From CAIYEO01 sp037139575 (GTDB taxonomy: Bacteria; Patescibacteriota; Saccharimonadia; Saccharimonadales; UBA4665), in assembly GCA_037139575.1 (NCBI GenBank), contig JBAXGD010000010.1, positions 1 to 14,202 of the forward strand: a DNA stretch of 14,202 nt, written 5' to 3'. Shown here one piece after another: positions 1-6,921 of this stretch. The notes under the pieces were generated by a model. The model had not been told where the DNA came from and made no database searches. It saw nothing but the letters and a program-made list of their open reading frames with translations. The stretch's first letter is position 1. Each line of letters opens with the position of its first letter. The translations under genes and the position numbers were made by a program.

Positions 1-381
1 GCCATTACTGACCACTGTTACACTTACATACTGAACGGAAATTACAGCACTAGATCCCCCATCAATAGTTTGCGAAGGTACCGTGCTCACTGTTACCGTA
101 GTACCTGTCGCATCAGTCTTTTTTACAGTGTAGAAGTTGCTATTATTAACCGCAGTAGGCAGAGTGATCGTAATACTACCAGAAGCTAGTACAGTTTCCC
201 CTGGATAAAGTTGCATTGAATAATTAGTAGACTGAACAGAGATAGTGCTTAAAAAACCAGCAGCTGTATGTGATGATGAAAGAAAGTTATTGAGGATAGC
301 ACCCCAAGCGCCACTATCTGAGCCTAGTGATGGTAATCTAACGGGATATGTACTTGTTAAATTTGGGTAAGCGTTAGCCAC
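1..381 (-). CDS. Partial phage-tail-fibre-like / surface structural protein (C-terminus beyond window)
   Basis: The reverse strand is open for 127 codons from a GTG at 381 to the window edge, so the C-terminus is missing. The start is chosen because AAAGGAG lies at 396-390, eight bases before the GTG, and an in-frame stop lies at 408-406. The N-terminus reads VANAYPNLTSTYPVRLPSLG, followed by a GAWGAILNNFL segment. Further on come TITLPTAV, FYTVKKTDATGTTVTV, SQTIDG and ISVQYVSVTVVSNG. From memory, this TVKK...QTIDG...QY.S.T.VSNG pattern is typical of beta-rich domains in phage tail fibres and other virion or appendage proteins. There is no signal peptide. It could be a tail fibre of a contractile or phage-like particle, or a host-encoded appendage. 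It is divergent from the exported cluster at 493-2962. The reading frame is well supported; the function is a family-level impression. Confidence 0.75.
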   Translation of the reverse strand, partial: MANAYPNLTSTYPVRLPSLGSDSGAWGAILNNFLSSSHTAAGFLSTISVQSTNYSMQLYPGETVLASGSITITLPTAVNNSNFYTVKKTDATGTTVTVSTVPSQTIDGGSSAVISVQYVSVTVVSNG

Positions 382-402
382 TTCTATGACTCCTTTGATT
401 AC

Positions 403-432
403 ATTTTAACATGTAGCATGAGCATTTTTCAA
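403..432 (-). promoter_or_regulatory. Promoter of the minus-strand tail-fibre-like gene
   Basis: On the minus strand TTGAAA (432-427) is followed after 18 bases by TAAAAT (408-403). The predicted transcript start is near 396, giving a leader of about 15 bases that consists mainly of the Shine-Dalgarno AAAGGAG. It lies back to back with the plus-strand promoter proposed at 462-467. Confidence 0.55.
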
Positions 433-461
433 AATAGATTTATTATATTTATTACTTATGG

Positions 462-467
462 TAATAT
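462..467 (+). promoter_or_regulatory. Likely -10 box of the exported-protein cluster
   Basis: TAATAT at 462-467 is a good -10 hexamer, but only weak -35 matches (TTTATT at 439-444, 17 bases upstream) are visible. The predicted start of transcription, about seven bases downstream, falls on an ATG at 474. That ATG opens a nine-codon reading frame (MAAQNKYET, stop 501-503) which overlaps the ATG of the next gene at 493. Confidence 0.4.
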
Positions 468-492
468 TTGATTATGGCAGCCCAAAATAAAT

Positions 493-1146
493 ATGAAACA
501 TAACATTTATTCAATGAAATTCATAAGAATCATAAAGTTTAAGTCTGTAATCTCATTCTTGCTATTAGTAGGGGTGCTTTTTGGTGGAGCTTCTGTTGTC
601 AGTGCTGCTACTGCAAATGACACAATTTCATCTGTAATTACTCAAGTAATCAGTATAACAACTGGTACCGGTACTGTTCCCTTGAATATAACTCCAACAG
701 GCGGAGGAGTGCAAACTATAGGAAGCGATACTGTTTCTGTGAGCAGTAATGATGCCGCAGGTTATAGTTTAACTATTGCTTCTGCAAATGCATGTACAAC
801 TCTATTTACGGGGACATGCGTAACCCCACTTTTGACCATACCTGCATCTATTGGAACTGCCGCAGCTCCCGTAATTCAGTCTGTAAACACATGGGGCTAC
901 TGTGCCACAGGAACATATGTACCATCCGCTCTATCCACATCCTGTCCGTCGGCAAATGCATCTAACCAGACTATAAGTGCAACCAACAAATTTGCAGGAA
1001 TCACAACAAGCGGCGTATCGATTGGATCAAATAATGGTGTTGTTGCCAGTAACACGACCACTGTATATTTTGCGGTAGCAGCCAATACTACTCAAGGCGC
1101 AGGCACTTATGGCAGTTCAGTTGTATATACACTGACTGGTCTATAG
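493..1146 (+). CDS. Secreted beta-rich surface protein, WxL-like (YxL variant)
   Basis: This is a 217-residue exported protein. A basic N-terminus and hydrophobic core (about residues 18-33) lead to a signal-peptidase-I site near VVSA-AT (38/39). The mature part is rich in Ser, Thr, Gly, Val and Asn, as in cell-surface beta-sandwich proteins. It contains LNITPTGGG (64-72), GYSL (90-93), NTWGY (132-136), and a C-terminal AGTYGSSVVYTLTGL segment. Four cysteines (101, 109, 137, 151) could form disulfides outside the cell. WxL surface domains end in a similar ...GTYtatltWtL segment, and here Tyr stands where Trp would be. The third gene of the cluster (2094-2714) has the same motif order, and the gene between them resembles a WxL-interacting protein. 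No Shine-Dalgarno is visible. A second possible start is the ATG at 514, which leaves a more typical signal peptide. The WxL relation is inference. Confidence 0.8.
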   Translation: MKHNIYSMKFIRIIKFKSVISFLLLVGVLFGGASVVSAATANDTISSVITQVISITTGTGTVPLNITPTGGGVQTIGSDTVSVSSNDAAGYSLTIASANACTTLFTGTCVTPLLTIPASIGTAAAPVIQSVNTWGYCATGTYVPSALSTSCPSANASNQTISATNKFAGITTSGVSIGSNNGVVASNTTTVYFAVAANTTQGAGTYGSSVVYTLTGL

Positions 1147-1164
1147 AGAGTGTGCTAATGGGGT

Positions 1165-1170
1165 TAAAAT
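1165..1170 (+). promoter_or_regulatory. -10 box six bases before the WxL-interacting-like gene
   Basis: TAAAAT at 1165-1170 is followed by six bases and then the ATG at 1177, so transcription would begin at or next to the start codon. No convincing -35 was found, and read-through from the upstream gene 20-30 bases away is also possible. Confidence 0.4.
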
Positions 1171-1176
1171 TTGTTG

Positions 1177-2097
1177 ATGAGAAGCTTTATTAAAATTAAA
1201 TTTTTACCGATAGTCATATTTTTAGTGTCCTTATTATTTTTTGGCTCATCTAAGGCTAGTGCTGCCAGCCAGGTTTTAACTATCAGCCCTGCAATCCAAG
1301 AGCTTAAATTAGAGCCAGGCTCAGTAAGTAAAGGTACTTTTAATGTGATAAACCAGGGAACAGAGCCTTTTAGTTTTAAGGTTTATGCTACTCCATTTAG
1401 TGTTACAGGAGAGGACTATACTCCAGACTACAGTATCTTGCCCGGAGCCCCCAGCCCAATCACATGGTTTAGGTTTTATGCGCCAGCATCAGTAGTTGCT
1501 CCAGGTCAAACAGTAACCGAATCCTATACAGTCACAGTACCCAAAGACATACAAGAAGGCGGATATTATTCAGTAGGCTTTGCAGAAACATTGAATCCTA
1601 AAATTCAGCAAGGAGTAACAATCAATGAAAGAGTTGGAACTCTATTTTTGATTCAGGTAGGCAACAATGTAGTTAAGAAGGGTGATCTAATCGATTGGAA
1701 GTCAAAGTTCCTGCAAGAGCCACCTCTTTCATCTTCTTTTAAGTTAACAAATTCCGGCTCCATATACTACAAAGCTGAATATCAATACAAGGTAAGTGAC
1801 ATATTTGGAAGTACAAAATACTATACCGTTGGGCAGAAAGTAATCCTTCCACAGGCAACAAGAAAATTAACAATTCCTTGGAGAAATTCGCCATCTTTCG
1901 GACTTTTTAAGGTTTCGGGTAATGTTAAGTTTTTGGATAGTGACCATAGGCTTGGTACAAAGTATGTATTAATAATGTCCAAAGCGGCAAGACTTTATTC
2001 ATTAATAGGTTTTATCACCGCCGTAATTATAGTCATAGTTGTAGCAACTACAAGAAAGCGTCCTGGTAGAAAAATAAAATTATCCAGACGACGATGA
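1177..2097 (+). CDS. Membrane-anchored WxL-interacting-protein-like (DUF916/DUF3324-type)
   Basis: This is a 306-residue protein counted from the ATG at 1177; a TTG at 1171 in the same frame is less likely because it lies just after a -10 box. A signal peptide (about 1-30, site near KASA-AS) precedes ISPAIQELKLEPGSVSKGTF, then VINQGTEPFSFKVYATPF. This matches the start of the DUF916-type WxLIP peptidoglycan-binding domain, in which a Pro/Gly-rich strand leads into a '.N.GTEP' hairpin. A second beta region follows (about 165-268), as DUF3324 does in the family. A single transmembrane helix (about 273-291) and a strongly basic tail (TTRKRPGRK...SRRR) anchor the C-terminus with the tail inside. 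In Firmicutes such proteins hold WxL proteins at the cell wall. Here it sits between two small secreted proteins that share YxL motifs, so it is probably their membrane receptor. Domain assignment is by eye. The TGA stop overlaps the next start. Confidence 0.8.
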   Translation: MRSFIKIKFLPIVIFLVSLLFFGSSKASAASQVLTISPAIQELKLEPGSVSKGTFNVINQGTEPFSFKVYATPFSVTGEDYTPDYSILPGAPSPITWFRFYAPASVVAPGQTVTESYTVTVPKDIQEGGYYSVGFAETLNPKIQQGVTINERVGTLFLIQVGNNVVKKGDLIDWKSKFLQEPPLSSSFKLTNSGSIYYKAEYQYKVSDIFGSTKYYTVGQKVILPQATRKLTIPWRNSPSFGLFKVSGNVKFLDSDHRLGTKYVLIMSKAARLYSLIGFITAVIIVIVVATTRKRPGRKIKLSRRR

Positions 2098-2714
2098 TGA
2101 AAGTTAAAAAAATATTGTCAGTATTGTTACCGGTTTTATTAATTGTTGTTGGCTACCCTGTATTCAAGGCCAGTGCTCTAAATTATGGACAGGGAACATA
2201 TGGGACATGCACTTACAGTACTTGTGGCATAACAATTACAAGTTCAAGCAATATTAATGTTGATTTGACCCCAGATGCCGGAGGTAAGTGTTCAACAAAT
2301 TATGATAACGTATCTGTACTAACAGATAGTTCGACTGGATACAGTTTGAGCATGTCAACAAATAATAGTTCAACATCACTTTCTAATGGTTCCTCAAATA
2401 TTACAGCTGTAAGCGGAACTTTTACATCACCATCAGCAATTGGTATTAATGGATGGGGTTATAGGATAGACAATGCAGCTGGTAGTGGTTTCGGACCCGG
2501 TCCAACATCGGTATTGGCGAATTCAACTTATCCAATGTCGCTTTTATTTGCCGGAGCCCCTAATAACACCGGTAGCCCAACAACAATAGTTAATTCAGTT
2601 TTGCCAGCCAATCCAGCTGCCGTAACTAAAGTTTGGTATGGTGTCTGTGCGGATACCGGCATTAGTTTTGGTACCTATAGAGGGACAATTCTATACTCTG
2701 CTACAACTAACTAA
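2094..2714 (+). CDS. Second secreted WxL-like (YxL variant) surface protein
   Basis: This is a 206-residue exported protein with a signal peptide (hydrophobic core about 7-22, cleavage near KASA-LN at 28). Its ATG overlaps the TGA of the anchored protein upstream (ATGA at 2094-2097), so the two are probably translationally coupled; a second ATG at 2097 is equally usable. The mature part is Ser/Thr/Asn/Gly-rich and has the motif order of the 493-1146 protein: DLTPDAGG (57-64), GYSL (82-85), GWGY (120-123), VWYGVCAD (180-187), and a terminal GTYRGTILYSAT (193-204). Cysteines at 39, 44, 66 and 185 may pair outside the cell. From memory, TGYSL...WGY...FG.GP...WYG.. is a recurrent pattern in Saccharibacteria surface proteins, but I could not search. 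Probable role: subunit of a surface layer or adhesin held by the 1177-2097 protein. It is diverged from, and not a recent duplicate of, the first gene. Confidence 0.8.
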   Translation: MMKVKKILSVLLPVLLIVVGYPVFKASALNYGQGTYGTCTYSTCGITITSSSNINVDLTPDAGGKCSTNYDNVSVLTDSSTGYSLSMSTNNSSTSLSNGSSNITAVSGTFTSPSAIGINGWGYRIDNAAGSGFGPGPTSVLANSTYPMSLLFAGAPNNTGSPTTIVNSVLPANPAAVTKVWYGVCADTGISFGTYRGTILYSATTN

Positions 2715-2724
2715 TCTGTACAAT

Positions 2725-2753
2725 TTGACAACAGATATAATAAAAACTATTAT
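2725..2753 (+). promoter_or_regulatory. Sigma70-type promoter of the small Tat-signal protein
   Basis: A perfect TTGACA (2725-2730) is followed after 17 bases by TATTAT (2748-2753). Predicted transcription starts near 2760, about 20 bases before the ATG at 2780. It is one of the best promoters in the window, which supports the short gene downstream as real. Confidence 0.7.
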
Positions 2754-2779
2754 GGTTAATAGTAAAACTAAAAATAAAA

Positions 2780-2962
2780 ATGATAAAAGTAGAAAATATC
2801 CTCACTCAAGAAATGAATAGACGCCAATTTTTAAGCGTTATTGGTCTTGGAATAATTACACTATTTGGAATTCCTACCCTACTTGGTGTATTGTCTCCTG
2901 ATAAAAAACAAGAAAATACAAATATCTCATCTGGATATGGCGCATCAAGTTACGGAATGTAA
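2780..2962 (+). CDS. Small protein with twin-arginine-like signal and Gly-Tyr tail
   Basis: This is a 60-residue protein, or 49 residues if it starts at the ATG at 2813. The motif NRRQFLSV (residues 13-20) followed by a hydrophobic stretch (about 17-38) fits the twin-arginine signal consensus RRxFL. The rest is a short polar segment (DKKQENTN) ending in SSGYGASSYGM. There is no room for a folded enzyme after the signal, so it may stay as a membrane-anchored microprotein or release a short Gly/Tyr/Ser peptide. It has its own strong promoter and follows the exported cluster directly. If 2813 is used, the leader is about 50 bases. No Shine-Dalgarno is seen before either start. Tat dependence is inference, since Tat translocase genes are not in the window. 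The function is unknown. Confidence 0.6.
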   Translation: MIKVENILTQEMNRRQFLSVIGLGIITLFGIPTLLGVLSPDKKQENTNISSGYGASSYGM

Positions 2963-3014
2963 AAATATATAATTTTCACTGTTATCTAATCTAATACTGT
3001 TTTATACTAAAAGG

Positions 3015-3020
3015 TATAAG
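3015..3020 (+). promoter_or_regulatory. -10 box just upstream of murJ
   Basis: TATAAG at 3015-3020 lies eight bases before the ATG at 3029, predicting a transcript with almost no leader. The -35 region is weak (TAATAC at 2992-2997, 17 bases upstream). Confidence 0.35.
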
Positions 3021-3028
3021 TATTGCCA

Positions 3029-4624
3029 ATGATTGAAAAAACTAAAAAAAGATTAACAAAAAAATTAACACTAAGCAGTGCAGCTACTCTTTTGGTTGCC
3101 TCAGCTTTCATGAGTCAACTACTTAGCCTTGTAAGAACAAAGCTAGTTAATGCAAACTTTCCAGCTGTAGGCATTCACTCTACAGACTCATATTTTGCAG
3201 CTTTCAATATTCCAGATTTCTTCTATTTCACTATAGCGGCAGGTGCGCTAGGTGTTGCTTTCATGCCAATTTTAGCAGAGCATCTATATCGGAATGATCG
3301 TAAGGGTATTTGGCAATTATCCAATAGTCTTATGAACCTATTGGCTATTATTATGGGTGTCGTAGGAATATTTATATTTATTTTTGCCAGACCTCTTATC
3401 CAGAATATTGTTGCTCCAAACCTTGGGCCAACACAGTTGGATGATGCCGTTACAATAATGCGCTTCTTAGCATTCAACCCGTTCCTTTTCACTCTTTCTG
3501 GAATATTGTCGAGTGTTCAACAAACATTTGGAAGATTCTTCTTCTTTGCAATAGCACCAATTTTCTACAACATTTGCATTATTCTAAGCATCTTCATATT
3601 TAAGGATAATATTGGAGTGGTTGGGCTTGGTATTGGTGCATTATCCGGAGCCGTGTTGCAGCTTCTGATTATTCTTATGGGTAACCGCAAACTAGATTTT
3701 TACTGGAGTCCAAAAATTATTTGGAGAAGCCGAGACTTTAAGAGAATTCTTCGTAATTTACCTCCAAGAGCGCTTGACCAAGGAATGGATCAGATGGAAA
3801 ATATAGTTGAAACTAATTTTGCTACAAGAATCGGCCAGGGTTATGTATCTTATTGGAATAATGCCTATACTCTTGCAGCAGCTCCCGCGCTTCTAATTGG
3901 TACGGCAATTTCTACTGCAGCATTCCCTAGACTCACCAATAGACTGGCAGCCGGCAGATATGATCTGTTTCGCAACGATTTCTTGAGAGTACTTAGAATA
4001 ATAACTTGGATAATTATGCCAGTTATTGTAATTTGTTTCTTTGCCAGAGGTTACCTGGCTAGGCTCATATTTTCTAGAAACGCCCCAGAAATATCTTTGA
4101 TTTTCGGATATTTAACAGTAGCTATATTTTTTAGAACTATTTATGCAATTGTATCGAGATGGTTTTATGCCCAGAATGATACTAAGACTCCTTTGTTTGT
4201 ATCAATTTTTACAATCTCCTTCAACGTATTCTTGGTATGGTATTTAACTAAACCATCGAGCTACGGAGCTGCAGGGCTTGCAATAGCCGCATCAATCGTT
4301 GCCATGGTTGAGGTCTTGATTCTTTTAGTGATTATGGTTAAGCGCGATCATTTACTATTTAATCGAGGCTTTTTTGGTGGAATTCTTAAAATTTTTTCAG
4401 TAACTGGTTTCTCAGTTATAGCTGGAGTAATAACTCTTACTTTTTTGCCTCTTGGATCCCTAGATAAAGGGTTCTTTTTGCTAGGGTTTAAGCTGTTAAT
4501 AATAGCTAGCGTAATCTTTAGTGTTCATATTGGAATGTCATATTTATTTGGCCTTGAAGAGGCTTCAATTGTTGTTAGGAAGATTAAAAGAATTATTTTA
4601 AAACCTTTAGGGGTGGAATACTAG
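3029..4624 (+). CDS. murJ: MurJ lipid II flippase
   Basis: This 531-residue polytopic membrane protein (MviN/MurJ, MOP exporter superfamily) moves lipid II across the cytoplasmic membrane for peptidoglycan synthesis. The length is near the family norm, with about 14 hydrophobic helices. Recognisable family segments are SQLLSLVRTKLVNANF near the N-terminus, STDSYFAAFNIPDFFYF (helix 2 region), GALGVAFMPILAEH, and the later FFARGYLARLIFSRNAP and VSRWFYAQNDTKTPLFVS. This last segment matches the conserved loop where an Arg/Asp-rich 'ffA..dtktP' motif lies. An in-frame TTG at 3023 is possible, but the ATG at 3029 fits the nearby -10 box and gives MIEKTKKRLTKK. lepA follows 25 bases later with its own -10 box. 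It is a standard member of the family, with no missing segment noted. Confidence 0.93.
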   Translation: MIEKTKKRLTKKLTLSSAATLLVASAFMSQLLSLVRTKLVNANFPAVGIHSTDSYFAAFNIPDFFYFTIAAGALGVAFMPILAEHLYRNDRKGIWQLSNSLMNLLAIIMGVVGIFIFIFARPLIQNIVAPNLGPTQLDDAVTIMRFLAFNPFLFTLSGILSSVQQTFGRFFFFAIAPIFYNICIILSIFIFKDNIGVVGLGIGALSGAVLQLLIILMGNRKLDFYWSPKIIWRSRDFKRILRNLPPRALDQGMDQMENIVETNFATRIGQGYVSYWNNAYTLAAAPALLIGTAISTAAFPRLTNRLAAGRYDLFRNDFLRVLRIITWIIMPVIVICFFARGYLARLIFSRNAPEISLIFGYLTVAIFFRTIYAIVSRWFYAQNDTKTPLFVSIFTISFNVFLVWYLTKPSSYGAAGLAIAASIVAMVEVLILLVIMVKRDHLLFNRGFFGGILKIFSVTGFSVIAGVITLTFLPLGSLDKGFFLLGFKLLIIASVIFSVHIGMSYLFGLEEASIVVRKIKRIILKPLGVEY

Positions 4625-4636
4625 TCCAACTCTTTG

Positions 4637-4642
4637 TATAAT
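4637..4642 (+). promoter_or_regulatory. Consensus -10 box of lepA
   Basis: A perfect TATAAT at 4637-4642 contains the first two bases of the ATG at 4641, so that ATG would not be transcribed. Seven bases later comes the ATG at 4650, close to the predicted transcript start. The -35 is weak (TGGAAT at 4614-4619, 17 bases upstream, inside the end of murJ). Confidence 0.55.
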
Positions 4643-4649
4643 GCCGGAG

Positions 4650-6434
4650 ATGGATTTATCTAATATTCGTAATTTTTGTATTATTGCCCATATTGATCAT
4701 GGTAAAAGTACTTTAGCTGATCGGCTCCTTGAAGAGACCGGTACTATTGAACGTCGCAATATGAGAAATCAGCTACTAGATAAGATGGATCTCGAACGCG
4801 AAAGAGGAATAACTATTAAGTTGGCTCCTGTTCGAATGAATCACAATGGCTACAGTCTTAACCTAATTGATACTCCAGGGCACGTAGACTTTAGCTATGA
4901 GGTATCAAGGAGCCTTAATGCCTGTGAGGGCGCTCTGCTTGTCGTAGATGCGTCTCAGGGCATACAGGCTCAAACTCTTGCTAACGTATATCTTGCTATG
5001 GCCGCTGATCTCGAAATAATTCCAGTTTTGAATAAAATTGACTTACCCGCTGCTGATGTCGAGAAAGTATCTAGGGAAGTTATTGGACTCCTGGGCTGCA
5101 AAAAAGAAGACATACTACTTGTGAGCGCTAAAACCGGACTTGGAGTAGATAAGGTTCTTGATGCGGTGATAGAACGCATTCCTAGTCCTACAGGAGACAC
5201 CAATAAGCCAACTACTGCATTGATATTTGATAGTTACTATGATGATTACCGAGGGGTTATCCTCTACGTTAGAGTTGTTGATGGTCAAATCAAAAAAAGT
5301 GCTGAGATAAAAATGATGTCAACCAAATCTGAGGGTATAGCTCTTGAAGTTGGCAGCCTAAATCCTGATCTCAATCCTCAAGCCTTACTTTCATGTGGCG
5401 AGATTGGTTATATTGTCACAAACCTAAAAAGTACTAGAGAGGCTAAGGTTGGAGATACTGTTACCTTGCTAGCAAATCCCGCTGAGACTTCACTGCCAGG
5501 CTATAAAGATGTAAGACCATTTGTTTATGCTGGCTTTTTCCCAAGTTCAAATGACCACTATAAGACACTTAAAGATGCCATTGAAAAACTAAGTTTATCT
5601 GATTCTGCCTTGCAATTCGAACCAGAAAATTCACCAGTACTGGGACATGGTTTCAGGATAGGCTTCCTAGGGCTACTACATATGGATATTGTTAAGCAGA
5701 GACTAGAACGTGAATATGACCTCGATCTAATAATTACCAACCCATCCACTGATTACCATGTTGAGCTAACCAGTGGTGAAAAGTTCGTAATAAGATCAGC
5801 TTCAGACTTACCTGACGTCTCAACCGTTAAAGAAATAAAAGAACCATGGATTAATGGTGAGATAGTGTTACCTAAGGATTATCTTGGCCCAGTACTGCAG
5901 TTAATTGTTCAAAGAAGAGGACTACAAAAGAACATTAGCTATGTAGATGCGGATCTTGCGGTTATAGACTTTGAAGCACCACTAGCTAACCTTCTTACAG
6001 ATTTTTACGATCAGCTAAAAAGTCTTACTAGCGGCTACGGTTCATTCAACTACGACATTAAAGATTACCGTGCTGAGGATTTGGTTCGGGTAGATTTCTA
6101 TATTGCTGGTGAAAAGATGGACGCCCTTGCAATAATGCTCCATAGAAATGAAAGTGTTGCCGTTGGAAGAGAAGTAACGGCCAAGCTTAAAGATGTAATT
6201 CCAAGACAGCAATTTAAGGTTAGTATTCAGGCCGGAATAGGTGCCAGATTTATAGCAAGAGAAGACATTAGTGCATTCAGAAAAGATGTAACTGGATCTC
6301 TATATGGTGGTGATGTTTCTAGAAAGAAAAAACTCTTAGCAAAACAAAAGAAGGGTAAAGAGAGAATGAAACGATTTGGAAAAGTAGACATTCCTTCAGA
6401 AGCCTTTACTGTGATGCTAAAAAGAGAAGACTAG
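4650..6434 (+). CDS. lepA: Translation factor LepA (EF4), ribosome-associated GTPase
   Basis: This 594-residue protein, counted from the ATG at 4650, is close to the usual ~600. It is an EF-G-like GTPase that acts on the ribosome and affects translocation and initiation or assembly. GTPase motifs are in order: AHIDHGKST (13-21, P-loop), RERGITIK (switch I end), DTPGHVDFSYEVSR (switch II), and NKIDLP (guanine base), followed by SAKTG. Domain II and the EF-G-like domains III/V follow, with GFRIGFLGLLHMDIVKQRLERE as the hallmark LepA segment. The LepA-specific C-terminal domain ends in GKERMKRFGKVDIPSEAF. The ATG at 4641 gives three extra residues but overlaps the -10 box, so 4650 is preferred. 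The TAG stop shares the CTAG tetramer with the stop of the convergent peroxiredoxin gene. Confidence 0.96.
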   Translation: MDLSNIRNFCIIAHIDHGKSTLADRLLEETGTIERRNMRNQLLDKMDLERERGITIKLAPVRMNHNGYSLNLIDTPGHVDFSYEVSRSLNACEGALLVVDASQGIQAQTLANVYLAMAADLEIIPVLNKIDLPAADVEKVSREVIGLLGCKKEDILLVSAKTGLGVDKVLDAVIERIPSPTGDTNKPTTALIFDSYYDDYRGVILYVRVVDGQIKKSAEIKMMSTKSEGIALEVGSLNPDLNPQALLSCGEIGYIVTNLKSTREAKVGDTVTLLANPAETSLPGYKDVRPFVYAGFFPSSNDHYKTLKDAIEKLSLSDSALQFEPENSPVLGHGFRIGFLGLLHMDIVKQRLEREYDLDLIITNPSTDYHVELTSGEKFVIRSASDLPDVSTVKEIKEPWINGEIVLPKDYLGPVLQLIVQRRGLQKNISYVDADLAVIDFEAPLANLLTDFYDQLKSLTSGYGSFNYDIKDYRAEDLVRVDFYIAGEKMDALAIMLHRNESVAVGREVTAKLKDVIPRQQFKVSIQAGIGARFIAREDISAFRKDVTGSLYGGDVSRKKKLLAKQKKGKERMKRFGKVDIPSEAFTVMLKRED

Positions 6435-6892
6435 TTCGACTTATATGATTTAAGGTCATCTAGAATTTCTTTGGCATGTGTTTGAGGATTTACGCCGATG
6501 TATTCTTTTACGATGTTCCCACTAGGATCAATTAAGTAAGTATTTCTATGTATGCCAAAAAATTCTCGGCCCATAAACTTTTTAGGCCCCCATGCTCCAT
6601 AAGCATCAATAGTGGTATGCTCAGGATCACTTAGAAGTGTGAAGTTGAGATCATTCTTATCTGAGAATTTCTTGTGAGAAGCAACTGAATCCTTAGATAT
6701 TCCTACTACACTAGCTCCTGAATGGGTCTCAATAACTTCTCTAGAATCTCTGAAATTACAGGCTTCTTTAGTACATCCGGGAGTAGCATCCTTGGGGTAG
6801 AAGTACAAAACTAGCCATTTGCCAGCGTAATCCTTTAGTGTTTTATATTCTGAATTTTGATCTTGTAGTTTGAAATCTGGTGCTTTTTTCAT
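6431..6892 (-). CDS. bcp: Thioredoxin-dependent peroxiredoxin, BCP/PrxQ type
   Basis: This 153-residue cytoplasmic peroxidase reduces H2O2 and alkyl hydroperoxides using thioredoxin-like donors. The motif PKDATPGCTKEACNFRD holds the peroxidatic Cys40 (in TPGC) and the atypical resolving Cys45, five residues later, which defines the PrxQ/BCP class. A thioredoxin-fold core is seen: APDFKLQDQ at the start, KWLVLYFYP, VVGISKDS, FTLLSDPEH, FGIHRNTYLIDPSGNIVKEYIGV. The length is typical. On the minus strand TATACT (6906-6901) lies eight bases before the ATG, with TTGTTC (6929-6924) 17 bases farther, so the leader is at most a few bases. The gene is convergent with lepA, overlapping by 4 bases, and divergent from the guanylate-kinase-like gene with 29 bases between starts. 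Confidence 0.93.
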   Translation of the reverse strand: MKKAPDFKLQDQNSEYKTLKDYAGKWLVLYFYPKDATPGCTKEACNFRDSREVIETHSGASVVGISKDSVASHKKFSDKNDLNFTLLSDPEHTTIDAYGAWGPKKFMGREFFGIHRNTYLIDPSGNIVKEYIGVNPQTHAKEILDDLKSYKSN

Positions 6893-6900
6893 ATCCTTCT

Positions 6901-6908
6901 AGTATAGT
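6901..6908. promoter_or_regulatory. Overlapping divergent -10 boxes for bcp and the kinase-like gene
   Basis: AGTATAGT at 6901-6908 contains a minus-strand TATACT (6906-6901, towards bcp) and a plus-strand TATAGT (6903-6908, towards the gene at 6922). The two share four base pairs, so RNA polymerase could not open both at once. A fair -35 is visible only for the minus strand (TTGTTC at 6929-6924). Confidence 0.45.
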
Positions 6909-6921
6909 TGATTACTACCAG

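Noticed and set aside
2095..2097. UGA read as Gly (recoded CPR genetic code)
   Set aside because: TGA ends the anchored protein after its basic tail and overlaps the next ATG; no conserved gene in the window has an in-frame TGA.
2638..2820. 60-codon plus-strand frame across the end of the second YxL protein
   Set aside because: It overlaps a well-supported gene in another frame and runs through the promoter at 2725-2753; no signal or motif in the product.
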